Below, in pieces: positions 8,331 through 19,900 of a DNA stretch of 64,000 nt. The notes beneath the pieces are model-generated. The model was not told the DNA's origin. It did no database searches and was given only the letters and a program-made list of their open reading frames with translations. The DNA comes from Shinella sp. UYSO24 (GTDB taxonomy: Bacteria; Pseudomonadota; Alphaproteobacteria; Rhizobiales; Rhizobiaceae). Location of the stretch: positions 124,001-188,000 of the forward strand of contig CABHNZ010000006.1 of assembly GCA_902167985.1 (NCBI GenBank), written 5' to 3'. How positions within the stretch are numbered: the first letter of the stretch is position 1; the number at the start of each line of letters is the position of its first letter. Both the position numbers and the translations under genes were made by a program.

Positions 8331-9873
8331 TGCTCTGCCTTTTCCATCTGCGCCGCTGCGAGACGGCGGCTGACCTTGCCTGTATCGGTTCGCGGCAACT
8401 CGTCCTGAAAGACGATGGTTTTCGGAACCATGAAATCCTCGAGATGCCGGGCGCAGTGCTGAAGCACATCGCGTTCGGTGAGCTCCGGGCTCGCCCGCAC
8501 CACCATGGCGGCGATGGCCTGGCCCAGAACCGGGTCCGCAAGACCGGCCACCACGGCCTCGGCAATGCCGGGCAGCGCGTGCAGCACGGCTTCCACCTCT
8601 TTCGGCGCAACCTTTTCGCCGCGTGTCTTGATGATGTCGTCCTTGCGGCCGACGAAATAGAGAAAACCGGCCTCGTCCTTGCGAAAGAGATCGCCGGTAT
8701 GAAGCAGTTTTTCCCAAGGGTTGGCGCCGGGCTTCAGCATGCGCGCAGTCGCCTCCTCGTTGCGCCAGTAGCCCTGCATCACATGCGGCCCGCGGATGAC
8801 GAGTTCGCCCGTCTCTCCGGGTGCGACCTGTTTGCCGGCATCATCGAGGACAAAGGCTTCCGTGTTGGGAATGGCGATGCCGACAGAACCCGGCCGGTTG
8901 TCCAGCTCTTCCGGCGGCAGCCATGTGCAGCGCTTGCATTCGGTCAGCCCGTACATGGAATAGAGCCGCGCACCGGGAAACAGCGCCCGCAACCTGCCGA
9001 TATGCTCGGCCGGCAAGGCTGCGGCGGTATTGGTAAGATAGCGCAGATCGGGCAGGAAGCCCGGTTGAAGATCCTGCATGCGCAGGATGAGGGCCGCCAT
9101 GGTCGGCACCAGCGGCAGACCAGTGACGCGCTCGCGCCGCATCGTCTCGAAGATTGCGCTCGGGAAGGCGAAGGATTTTTCGAGCACCAGCGTTGCGCCG
9201 AGCCGCACGCTCATCAGCAGCTGATAGAGCCCGTAATCGAAGGCAAGCGGCAGGACGTTGAGGATGATGTCGTCCTGGCGGCCCTGAAGATAGGTGATGA
9301 TCGAGTTTGACGCCGCATCGATATTGCGATGCGTCATCATCACGCCCTTTGGATGCCCCGTAGAGCCGGACGTGTAGATCAGCATCGCGAGATCGCTGTC
9401 TATACCGTGATGGAGCACGGGATGGGCTTCGCCTTCCAACGCTGCCGGAAAGGAGAGGGCGCCCTCCGGCGTGCCATCCTTGCCATCGGTGGCAAAGACC
9501 GCGATCGGGCGGCCGCCGCGACCGGCGAGCGCCTCGCGCACCACCGGCATCAGTTTTGCCTGGGTGAGGATGGCCGCCGGCTCGCAATTGTCGATGATAT
9601 AGGCAAGCTTGCGGCCTTGGTCGAGGCGTTGATCGGGCTGAATGTGGCGCCCGCCTTCAGAGCCGCGAAAATGCCGACGGCCGCTTCCCAGCAATTATCC
9701 ATGAAGACGAGAACGCGGTCGTCGCGCAGCACGCCATTGGCGGCGAGTGTTTGAGCGAGGCTGCCGGTCATCCGGTCGAGTTCGCCATAGGAAAGGCGTC
9801 GCTCGCGGGTCACGATCGCGGTCTTTTCCGCGTCGCGGGCGGCACTTTCGCTGAGAAAACACTCTATCCGCAT
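8327..9873 (-). CDS. AMP-forming acyl-CoA/acyl-ACP ligase
   Basis: About 515-aa adenylate-forming enzyme. The P-loop is LIYTSGSTGHPKGVMMTH, A5 is MYGLTECKRCTWLPPEELD, A7 is LHTGDLF and the catalytic Lys is in DTGKVSRR. The A5 stretch resembles ligases found with amidotransferases and carrier proteins in exosortase-A-type loci. The frame breaks near 9615 (PINASTK, then GRKLAYIIDN); one extra G repairs it. GGAG precedes the start at 9873. It lies 14 bases after the ACP gene, so it probably loads an acid onto that carrier. The acid cannot be read. Confidence 0.85.
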
Positions 9874-9887
9874 GGATATTCTCCGGA

Positions 9888-10154
9888 TCAGGCGACGGCC
9901 GGCTGCTTTGCGCTGCGGCCGACGAAAGCGACGATATTGTCGATGGAATCGAGATTGTCGGGCACGATGTCGGCATCGCTCATGGTGATCGAGAACGTGT
10001 CCTCAATGAAGGCGACGAGCTCCAGAACGCCGGTGGAATCGATGATGTCGCCGGCAATCAGCGAACCGTCATCGGCGGGCAGGCTCGCGGCATCGCCAAA
10101 GAGAAAGCTGTCGGTGATGAAGGAGCGCACGGAAGCGCGAACGGTATCGGTCAT
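9888..10154 (-). CDS. Acyl carrier protein
   Basis: 88-aa stand-alone carrier protein of the phosphopantetheine-binding family. The attachment serine is in DSTGVLELVAFIEDTF, and the preceding DIIDSTG matches the usual D-S motif. AAGGAG lies six bases before the start at 10154. It sits 15 bases after the amidotransferase gene and 14 before the ligase gene. It is not near fatty-acid genes, so it is a dedicated carrier for this operon's acyl intermediate and not housekeeping AcpP. Confidence 0.9.
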   Translation of the reverse strand: MTDTVRASVRSFITDSFLFGDAASLPADDGSLIAGDIIDSTGVLELVAFIEDTFSITMSDADIVPDNLDSIDNIVAFVGRSAKQPAVA

Positions 10155-10169
10155 GGGTTTCTCCTTGGT

Positions 10170-12150
10170 TCAGGCGGCCTTTCCGGCCTCGTTTTCAGGT
10201 TTCGTTGCGGCCCTGGCGCCGCTCTTTGCAAAAGTGTCGAGCCAGAGGCCCGTCGACAGAATGCCGACGAAGGCGGTATCGGCGCGAAAACCCGGCGAGG
10301 GATTGCCGGCGCATTTCTCGACAAGCTTCGTCACGGCGCCCGGATTGAACAGACCCTCGGCGGCAAGCCGTTCCGGCGCCATCATCTGACGGGTGTAGTC
10401 GAAGGCGCCTTCGCCGAAAAAGGCGCGGCTGTCCGGCGCCGGTAGGGCTGCTTGACGCGGTTGGTGATGTCGCCCGGCAGACGGTCGGCCGCAGCGCGGC
10501 GTAGGATATGCTTTTCTTCCAGCCCCTTGAGCTTCAGACCCGGTGCAAGCCTCGCGCCGAACTCCACCACGCGGTGATCGAGGAACGGAAAACGGCCTTC
10601 GACGCCATTGCCCATCGCCATCCGGTCCCCTTGGGAGGAGAGGATATAGCCGGGCAGCAGGAAGCGGGTTTCCAGATATTGCGCCTGATGCAGCGGATGC
10701 CAGCGCGAGAAGCGCTTAGGCAGCAGCGAGACCATTTCCTCGGCCGCATCATAGCCGCCAAGCGCGGATTTGAGATCGCCGGAGAAGAAGATCTTTGCCC
10801 CTGCCGTGTTGCGAAGCCGCGGCCGGTGCGAGAAGAGCGGGTCGTCGAGCGGTGCCGCATCGGCGCCGAAAAAGGCGGCAAGCGTCGCCGGCGACTGTTT
10901 CTGCAGGTTCGGCAGATAGGGGTAGAGTTTGCGGAAGAGGGCAGGGCGGATCTGCGATCCCGGCTGGCGAGCGCAGAAGCGGCGGATGCGGGCTTCCTTG
11001 AAAATGTCGTAGCCGGCAAAAACCTCGTCTGCCCCCTCGCCGGTCACCACTACCTTGATGCCATTGTCGCGGACAAGGCCGGATAGTTTCAGCATCGGTG
11101 CCGGCGCGGTGCGGATCAGCGGCTTTTCGGCAAGCCGGACAACCTCGGGGAAGAGACGCGAAATATCCGCCTCGCTGCAATGGGTTGTCTCGTTGGCAAC
11201 GCCGAGATGCCGGGCCATGGAACGCTGGTAGCCGCTCTCGTCATGCTCTTCGGAATTGAAGGCGATCGAAAAGGTCTTCATCCCGCGCGGGGCTTCTTCA
11301 GCGGCAAGCGCTGCGATGATCGATGAATCGAGCCCGCCGGAAAGGCAGGCGCCGACCGGCACGTCTGCTCTGAGACGAATGCGGGTCGCATCAAGAAGAA
11401 GCGTCTTCAGCGCCTCCACGGCGGTCTCCTCGTTCGTTTCCACGTCGGAAACATCATCCGCATCGGGGAAATCGAGGTGCCAGTAGCGCGAGATCCGCTC
11501 GCCATCCGCATCGGCAATCAGCACCGTTCCCGGTTCGAGCTCGTTGACGCCGGCAAAGGCGGTACGCGAGCCCATCGGCGACCAGAGCGTAAAGATCTGG
11601 TCGAGAGCGAGGAGGTCCAATTTGCTGTCGAAGCCCGGAATGGCCATCAGCGCCTTCACTTCAGAGGCGAAATGCAGCGTGCCGGCATGGTGGGTGTAGA
11701 AGAGCGGGCGCACGCCCATGCGATCGCGCGCCAGCATCAGCCGCTTGCGCCGGCCGTCCCAGATGGCGAAGGCAAAATCGCCGTTGAGGCGTGACAGGCA
11801 ATCCTCGCCCATCTCCTGATAAAGCTGGATGATGACTTCCGTATCGCCGGTCGTGCGGAAGACATGGCCGCGTGCGATCAGCTCTTCGCGCAGCTCGACA
11901 TAGTTGAAGATCTCGCCATTGAAGGCGATCGCGATGTCGCCATCGGCCGAGAGCATCGGCTGGGCGCTGTCATCGAGCCCGACGATCGACAGGCGGACAT
12001 GCGAAAAGCCGACGCCGGGCGCCGGCCTTCCGGCGGGCGCACAAGCGTTCCACGCCCGTCCGGCCCGCGATGGCCGATCCGGGTCGCCATTTCCGACAGA
12101 AGTCTTTCCGGCTCGCTGACGCTGCCCAGATAGCCTGCAAATCCGCACAT
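10170..12150 (-). CDS. Asparagine-synthase-like class II amidotransferase
   Basis: About 660 aa. The class II glutaminase begins MCGFAGYLG (catalytic Cys2) with RIGHRGPDG and FNGEIFNYVELREEL. The synthetase domain has the PP-loop GACLSGGLDSSIIAAL and GEGADEVFAGYD. Two breaks occur: near 12028 (RPPE, then RPAPGVGFSHVRLSI) and near 10441 (KQPYR, then APDSRAFFGEG). One missing base at each explains them. It is the first gene of a tight operon with ACP, ligase and a NadE-like enzyme, so it probably transfers glutamine-derived ammonia to an activated carboxylate on the carrier or on a sugar. Free asparagine synthesis is less likely given the context. Confidence 0.85.
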
Positions 12151-12430
12151 GTTGGAACGCCGATGAAAACAAACTCCGGCATTTATAGTCGCCAGAGGCT
12201 TGGAACGGCTTAACGGGGGCGTTCAACTTCAGACGTGGTGAAATATTGGTAAAGTATTCTTCCGGCCGCCTGCTGCTGCGCCTTTACCGGTAAGACTGAA
12301 GGTTCCTGCACAACTCACGACCAATCAACCTGTCCAATTTGTAACGCGCCGGGCAGGTGAAGCTGCTTTCTTCTGCCGCACAAGACGGGTAAGTCCTTAT
12401 GCAAGCATAAGTTCAGGGAGTTGGCAGAGC
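12151..12430. other. Divergent promoter region, asnB-like operon and RND pump
   Basis: This 280-bp non-coding stretch contains the palindromes TTACCGGTAA (12284-12293) and CTTATGC-AA-GCATAAG (12396-12411). No gene or RNA was seen. No local regulator gene is adjacent. Confidence 0.6.
12396..12411. promoter_or_regulatory. Palindrome just before the RND adaptor Shine-Dalgarno
   Basis: CTTATGC and GCATAAG are perfect 7-bp arms around AA. The site ends three bases before AGGGAG, the likely ribosome site of the adaptor at 12431. It could be a repressor operator or a hairpin limiting translation. Confidence 0.5.
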
Positions 12431-13893
12431 ATGGCGGCGCGGCATTGGTTCTTGGCATCGGTGACGGCCGTAGTGGTTATTGCCGGGGGCGCTTTTGCAA
12501 CGCGTGGGTTGTGGCAGCCGAAGCTCGATGTCTTGCTCGGCCGCCCGGAGGCGACGGCTTCGCCATCGACCGCCACCGTCGAGCCGCCGCAGGGGCGCCG
12601 CGGCAACGGGCGGCGTGGCCAGCGCCAGGGGGCGGGCCAGATGCCGACGCCGGTTCTGTCGCCCAGGTGAAGACCGAGGATGTGCCGGTCTATATCGATG
12701 GGGTCGGTTCCGTAAAGCCGCTCAATTCCGTGACCGTCAGGCCTGAAGTCAGCGGCAAGCTTGTCGCCATCAATTTTGCCGAGGGGCAGGATGTGAAGGC
12801 GGGCGACGTGCTTGCCCGTATCGACGACGCCGTCTACCGCGCCACGCTCGAACAGGCTCTCGGCAAGCTCGCGCAGGATCAGGCGCTGCTGCAGAATGCC
12901 GAGCTTGATCTCGACCGCTATCAGAAATTGCTGCAATCCAGCTCCGGCACCCAGCAGCAGGTCGATACCGCGCGTTCGCAGGTGGCGCAGTATCGCGCGA
13001 CGATCCAGTCCGATCAGGCGGCGATCGACAGCGCCCGCGCCTCGCTCGACTATACCACGATCAAGGCGCCGATCGATGGGCGCACCGGCATCCGCAATGT
13101 CGATGTCGGCAATATCGTGGGGCCATCGGACAGTACGGGCATCGTCACCCTGTCGCAGATCCGGCCGATCTCGGTCCTGTTCTCCATTCCCCAGCAGCAG
13201 CTCGGCCGGATCAATTCGGCCATGAGCCGCGGAGCGCTGTCGGTTCAGGCGATCACCGGCGCAGACAACGCCGTCATCGATGACGGTCATCTTGCGGTGG
13301 TGGACAATCAGGTGGATGCGACAACCGGCACGGTGAAGCTGAAGGCGGATTTCCCCAATGAGAAACTGGCGCTGTGGCCGGGTGCCTTCGTCAATGCCCG
13401 CCTCCTCGTCGAGACCTTGAAGGACGTCATGGTCATCCCGACGGCTTCCGTCCAGCGCGGGCCGGATGGCACATTCGTCTATGTCGTGACGCCGGAAGAC
13501 ACGGTTGCGATACGCAAGGTCAAGGTGGCGCAGCAGGACGATGTGAGAGCAATCATCGATAGCGGCGTCGCCATCGGCGACAAGGTGGTGACGACGGGCT
13601 TTGCCCGCCTGCAGGATGGCGCGAAGGTGACGGTCTCGACACCGGCGCCGCCGCAAGGCACGGAAGCCGCTGGCGAAGCGAGCGCGCATGGCGCCCACAA
13701 TCGCAACAATGACAGCGCCCGCAATGACGCCTCTAACGGCGCTCATAACGTCGGCCCCAATGGCAGCCATCGGCACCAGCAGAATGGCGATGGTGGCGAT
13801 GTCTCCGGTGCTGGTTCCGGCAGCCGCCCGGCGGCAGGCTCGCAAGCATCGGGCGGTGCATCGGCGCCCGCCGCGGGAGGCGCGTCGCCGTGA
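12431..13893 (+). CDS. RND periplasmic adaptor (MdtA/HlyD family)
   Basis: About 487 aa: an N-terminal membrane anchor ([18 protein letters not shown]), a lipoyl half-motif in [26 protein letters not shown], an alpha hairpin ([25 protein letters not shown]), the second lipoyl half ([14 protein letters not shown]) and beta-barrel/MP domains ([13 protein letters not shown]). It links the two downstream RND pumps to an outer-membrane channel not encoded here. The frame breaks near 12658 (PTPVL, then [12 protein letters not shown]); one G restores it. The last 85 or so residues are a low-complexity Asn/Gly/Ser/Ala/His tail, unusual for the family. It overlaps the first pump gene by four bases (GTGA). 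Confidence 0.88.
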
Positions 13894-16800
13894 ACACGTC
13901 GTCGCTCTTCATCCGCCGACCGATAGCGACCTCGCTTCTGGGGATCGCGATCCTGCTCGGTGGCATTCTCGGCTATCTCAACCTGCCCGTCGCGCCGCTG
14001 CCGCAGGTGGATTTCCCGACAATCCGGGTCACGACGCAATTGCCGGGCGCCGATCCGGATACGATGGCGGCGCTGGTTACAGCACCATTGGAGCGGCCGC
14101 TCGGCCAGATCCCGTCGCTTGCCTCGATGACCTCATCGAGCGCCTTCGGCATCAGTCAGATCACCCTGCAATTTGAACTGGGCCGCGATATCGATGGCGC
14201 AGCACAGGACGTGCAGGCGGCGATCAATGCCGCCGGTTCCACCCTGCCGCGCACGCTGCCTTACCCGCCCACCTATGCCAAGGTGAACCCGGCCGATACG
14301 CCGGTCGTCACACTGCGCTGCGCTCTACCACCCACACGATCCGCGAACTCAGCGATTTTGCCGATACGCTGATGGCGCAGCGGCTGAGCCAGGTCGGCGG
14401 CGTCGGCAATGTCACGATCCAGGGCGGCGTGAAGCCGGCCATTCGTATCCAGGCGGATATTTCACGCCTCGCCTCTTACGGTCTCGGTCTTGAAGATCTC
14501 CGCACCGCGATCACCAATGCCAGCGTCGCCGGTGCCAAGGGCGCGATCGACGGCACGCACCAGTCCTTCACGCTGGCCGCCAACGACCAGATCATCGATC
14601 CGCAGGCCTACAAGTCCATCGTCATTGCCTATCGCAACAGCGCGCCCGTCTATCTGCGAGATGTCGCTGATGTGGTAGAAGGGCTGGAGAATGACCGCGT
14701 CGGTGCCTGGTATCAGGGCGAGCCGGCCGTCATTCTCGATGTCATGCGCCAGCCCGGCGCCAACGTCATCACCACCGTGGCGGATGTTCTGGCGCAATTG
14801 CCGCGTCTCAAGCAGGGCCTGCCGGCCGGCGTGTCGCTCGATATCGTCAATGACCGCACGGGCAGTATCCGCGCCTCTATCCATGACGTGCAATGGACGC
14901 TGGCGATCTCGATCGCGCTCGTCATCCTCGTCGTCTTCATCTTTCTGCGGACGATTTCCGCCACCATCATCGCGGCGGTTGCGCTGCCGCTGTCGCTCAT
15001 CGCCACGTTCGGCGTCATGTGGTTCTGCGGCTTCAGCCTCGACAACCTGTCGCTGATGGCATTGACGATCGGCACCGGCTTCGTCGTCGACGATGCGATC
15101 GTGATGATCGAGAATATCGCCCGCCATATCGAGAAGGGTGAAAGCCCGATGGCAGCAGCCTATAAGGCGCCGGCGAGATCGGCTTCACCATCATCTCGCT
15201 CACCGTTTCGCTGGTGGCCGTATTCATCCCGCTTCTCTTCATGTCGGGCATTGTCGGGCGCATGTTCCGCGAGTTCGCGTTGACGCTCACGATCGCCGTC
15301 GTCGTCTCGGCGGTGATTTCGCTGACACTGACGCCGATGATGGCGGCGCGCATCCTGCGCCAGCCGCGCCATGCCCGCCGGGGCCCGATGGCCGTTGCCG
15401 ACCGAGCGATGGAGCGGGTGATCGAAGCCTATCGCCGCAGCCTCGTCTGGGTTGTCGATCGCGTGGCGTTGATGCTCGGTGTCACGGTCGTGACGCTGGC
15501 CGCCACGATCGCGCTCTATATCGTCATCCCGAAGGCTTTCTGCCGGCGCAGGATAGCGGGCTCATCACCGCCGTCTTCGAGACGGAGCCGACGACCTCGT
15601 TCGATGCCATGCGCAAGACGCAGGCGATAGTCACAGGCCGTCTGCGACAGGATGCGGATGTGGCGGGCGTCGTCACCGTTGTCGGCGCCAGCGCCAGCAA
15701 CCTGACGCTCAATACCGGCACGTTGACGCTCGTCCTCAAACCGCGCGACGACCGGGCGTCTTCGGCCGATCAGATCATCGAAAGGCTGCGCGGCGAGGTG
15801 GCGGATATTCCCGGTATCCGCATGACCTTCCAGAGCGTGCGCGACATCAATATCAGCACCCGTGCCAGCCGCGCCGCCTATCAATATACGCTGACTGGCA
15901 CCGATAGCGCCAATGTGACCAAGTGGGCGCAGACGCTTGTCAGCGAGCTGCGCGGCGATCCGGCACTGATCGACGTGTCATCGGAGGCCGAGACCGGCGG
16001 CGGGCGGATTTTCGTCGATGTTGACCGTGATACGGCTTCACGCCTTGGCGTCTCGATGCAGGCCGTCAGCGACATGCTGAACGATGCCTTCGGCCAGCGC
16101 CAGATCGCCACCATCTACGCTCAATCGAACCAGTACCGGGTCATCGTCGAGGCGGCGCCGCGCTACCAGTCCGATCCGCGCTCACTCGACAAGCTCTATG
16201 TCGCGGGCACGTCCGGCACGCAGATCCCGCTTTCGGCCTTCGCCACGGTGCGCTTCACCACCGCGCCGCTGGTCATCGGCCATGATAGGCAGTTCCCGGC
16301 CGTGACGATCAGCTTCGATCTGGCGGCCGGCTATTCGCTGAGCGACGCGGTGAAATCGATCACCACGGCGGAAGAGGCGATCGGCATGCCGTCGTCCATC
16401 CAGCGTGCCTATTCCGGCGATGCGGAAGAGTTTGCCTCCTCGCTGGCCGGCGAGCCCTGGCTCATTCTTGCGGCAATCATCACCATCTATATCGTGCTCG
16501 GCCTTCTCTATGAGAGCGCCATCCATCCGGTCACGATCCTCTCGACCCTGCCGTCCGCCGGAGTTGGCGCGCTTCTGGCGCTGATGCTCTTCGGGCAGGA
16601 TCTGTCGCTGATCGCGCTGATCGGCATCGTGCTTCTGATGGGTATCGTGAAAAAGAACGCCATCATGATGATCGATTTCGCGCTGGAGGCTGAACGCGTC
16701 GAGGGCCTCTCGCCGCGTGAATCGATCCTCAAGGCCTCCGTCCTGCGCTTCCGCCCGATCCTGATGACGACACTTGCCGCACTCTTCGGCGCCCTGCCTC

Positions 16801-16991
16801 TCGCGCTCGCGAGCGGCACCGGATCGGAGCTGCGCATCCCGCTCGGCATCACCATTATCGGTGGTCTCATCCTCAGCCAGCTTTTGACGCTCTATACGAC
16901 GCCGGTGATCTATCTCGGCTTCGAGCGTCTGCGCGCCCGGCTTTCACGTGGTGACGTGCGGGCGGACAGCGAGCCGGAGGCCGGGACATGA
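13890..16991 (+). CDS. RND efflux pump subunit 1 (MdtB/MdtC type)
   Basis: About 1034 aa, inner-membrane proton-driven exporter. GTG start; the first helix is in [24 protein letters not shown]4 carries the proton-relay Asp pair in [23 protein letters not shown], and the C-terminal half has [22 protein letters not shown]. Three single-G losses break the frame, near 14315 (VVTL, then [12 protein letters not shown]), 15166 (AAYK, then GAGEIGFTI) and 15534 (IPK, then [11 protein letters not shown]). Every piece is conserved, so the gene is probably intact in the cell. It overlaps the adaptor and the second pump by four bases each, matching MdtABC-like heteromeric systems. Confidence 0.88.
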
Positions 16992-19900
16992 ACCCGTCCG
17001 GGCCGTTCATCGCAAGGCCCATCGGCACGACGCTTCTGGCGATCGGCCTGATGCTGATCGGGCTCGTCGCCTATCGCTTCCTGCCGGTCTCCAGTCTTCC
17101 GAGCGTCGATCTCCCGACCATCCGAGTGTCTGCCAGCCGGCCCGGCGCCGATCCGCAGAGCATGGCGGCAAGTGTCGCCGCACCGCTCGAACGCCATCTC
17201 GGCACGATTGCCGGCGTCACCGAAATGACGTCGACAAGCTCGCTCGGCTCCACCAGTATCGCCCTGCAATTCGACCTCACCCGCACGATTGATGGCGCGG
17301 CGCAGGATGTGCAGGCGGCGCTCAATGCAGCCGCGACCGATCTTCCGGGTGATCTGCCCACGCTGCCATCCTTCCGCAAGGTCAATCCGGCCGCAGCCCC
17401 GGTCATGGTTCTGGCGCTGACTTCGGACAATGTTGCCGCAAGCGCCATCTATGATGCAGCCGATACGGTCGTCGTCCAGCGCATCTCGCAGGTGGATGGC
17501 GTCGGCGAAGTCACTGTCAGTGGCGCCGATCAGCCTGCCGTGCGGGTCCGGCTTGATCCCGACCGGCTGGCGGCGATGGGGCTATCGCTCGATACGGTCC
17601 GCACCGCAATCGTCAATGCAGCACCGCTCGGCCCCGTCGGCTCGATTGATGGTAGCGATTTTTCCTATGCGATCGGCGTCAATGGCCAGTTGCGGACACC
17701 GGAGGATTACGGACGGATCATCATCCGCACCGCTGATGGCGTCGCGGTCCGCCTCTCGGATATCGCAACCGTCGAACCCGGTGTGCGCAACAGCCGTTCG
17801 GACGCCTGGTATAACGGCAAGCCGGCCGTGCTTCTCAACATCACCAAGGAAGCCAATGCCAATGTCATCGCCACCGTCGATGGCGTGAAGGACCTCATCC
17901 CGGAACTGAAACGGCTGATCCCGGCCGGTATCGAGGTCTCGATCCTGACGGATCGGACGACGACGATCCATGCCAGCGTCGATGACATGCAATGGACACT
18001 GGTGGCGACCGCCTTCCTCGTCATGGCCGTCGTCTTCGTCTTCCTGCGCCGAACGGCACCGACGATGGCGGCCGGCATTACCGTACCGCTGTCGCTTGCC
18101 GGCACGTTTGCAGCCATGTGGGTCTACGGCCTTTCCATCGACAATCTCTCGCTGATGGCGCTGGCCGTCTCCGTCGGCTTCGTCGTCGACGATGCGATCG
18201 TGATGATCGAGAATATCTATGCCAATCTGGAGGCCGGCATGAAGCCCATGCGGGCAGCACTTGAGGGCGCACGGCAGATCGGTTTTACGGTGCTGGCGAT
18301 CGGCATTTCGCTGCTTGCCGCCTTCATACCGCTGTTCTTCATGGGCGGCATCGTCGGGCGGTTCTTCCAGGCCTTCTCGCTGACGCTTGCCTTCACCATC
18401 ATCGTCTCGACCATCGTGTCGCTCACGGTCACGCCGATGATCTGCGGCCATCGGCTGCGCGCCCATGATCTGCATGGAAAACCCGGCTGGTTCGGGCGCA
18501 GCGTCGAGGGCGTGCTCGATGCGATGACCGGGTTTTACGGCCGCACGCTGCGCGCCATCCTGCATCACCGGGTGGCCGCAGTAGTCGTCATTCTCGCCTG
18601 TGTCGGGCTGACGGCCTATCTCTTCGTCAAAGTGCCGAAGGGCTTTATTCCGCAGGATGATACCGGCTTCATCATGGGCGGCACGGAGGCCTCGACGGAT
18701 ATTTCATATCCCGCCATGGTCGCCCTGCAGCGGCGTGCAAGCGATATCGTCATGCGCGATCCGGCCGTGTCTGGGGTCGGTTCTTCGGTGGGTGGCGGCG
18801 GATTTTCCAGCTCGGTCAATCGCGGCCAGCTGCAGATCGGCCTGAAGCCCGCCTCTGAGCGCCCGCCGACGGACGAGGTCATCCAGCGGCTGCGCCAGTC
18901 GCTGTCGACCATTCCCGGCCTCAACAGCTTCCTGTTTTCGCCAAGCGATATCCGCATCGGCGCCCGCTCGTCGCAATCGCAATATCAGTTCACCCTCTAT
19001 GACGACAATTACGACGAGCTCGTCGCCTGGGCGCCGAAAGTGCTGGCAGAACTGCGAAAACTGCCGGTGCTGACGGATGTGGCGACGGATCGCCAGCCGA
19101 ACGGTCTGCAGGCGACGGTGAAGATCGACCGCGAGGCGGCCTCGCGGCTCGGCGTCTCGATCAATGCCATAGACAGCGCACTCAACAATGCCTTTGCGCA
19201 GCGACAAGTCTCGACCATCTACACGCAGCGCAACCAGTACCGCGTCGTTCTGGAGGCGGAGAAGGATTTTGCCCGAGATCCGGCCGAGATCGGCAAGCTC
19301 TATGTGCCGGGCACCGATGGCGTCATGGTGCCGCTTTCCGCCGTCGCCTCGATCGAGCGGACGCTTGCGCCGCTCACGGTCAACCATCAGGGCCAGTTCC
19401 CGGCGGTGACGATTTCATACGATACGGTTCTGGATGGTTCGCTGGAGGAGGCCAATGTCGCGATCCAGCAGGCGGTCGCGGCCATGCACCTGCCCGATAC
19501 GCTGCATGCGGAATTTGCCGGCGATGCCGCCAATCTCGGCTCTTCGACCAGCAGCCAGCCGATGCTGCTTCTTGCGGCTCTCGTCGCCGTCTATATCGTG
19601 CTCGGCATTCTCTATGAGAGCTTAGCCCATCCGCTGACGATCATCTCGACCCTCCCGTCGGCGGGGCTTGGCGCGCTTCTGGCGCTCTGGATCAGCGGCA
19701 CGGAACTGACGGTAATCGCCTTCATCGGCATCGTGCTCCTGATCGGCATCGTCAAGAAGAACGGCATCATGATGGTGGATTTCGCGCTTCAGGGTGAGCG
19801 CGAGCGCGGACTTGCCTCGGAAGATGCCATCTACGAGGCCTGCCTCAAGCGGTTTCGCCCGATCCTGATGACGACGCTTGCGGCTCTCATGGGCGCGATC

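Noticed and set aside
10170..10385. Separate 71-aa gene MMAPERLAAEG between asnB-like gene and ACP
   Set aside because: It is the C-terminal end of the amidotransferase after a one-base loss near 10441.
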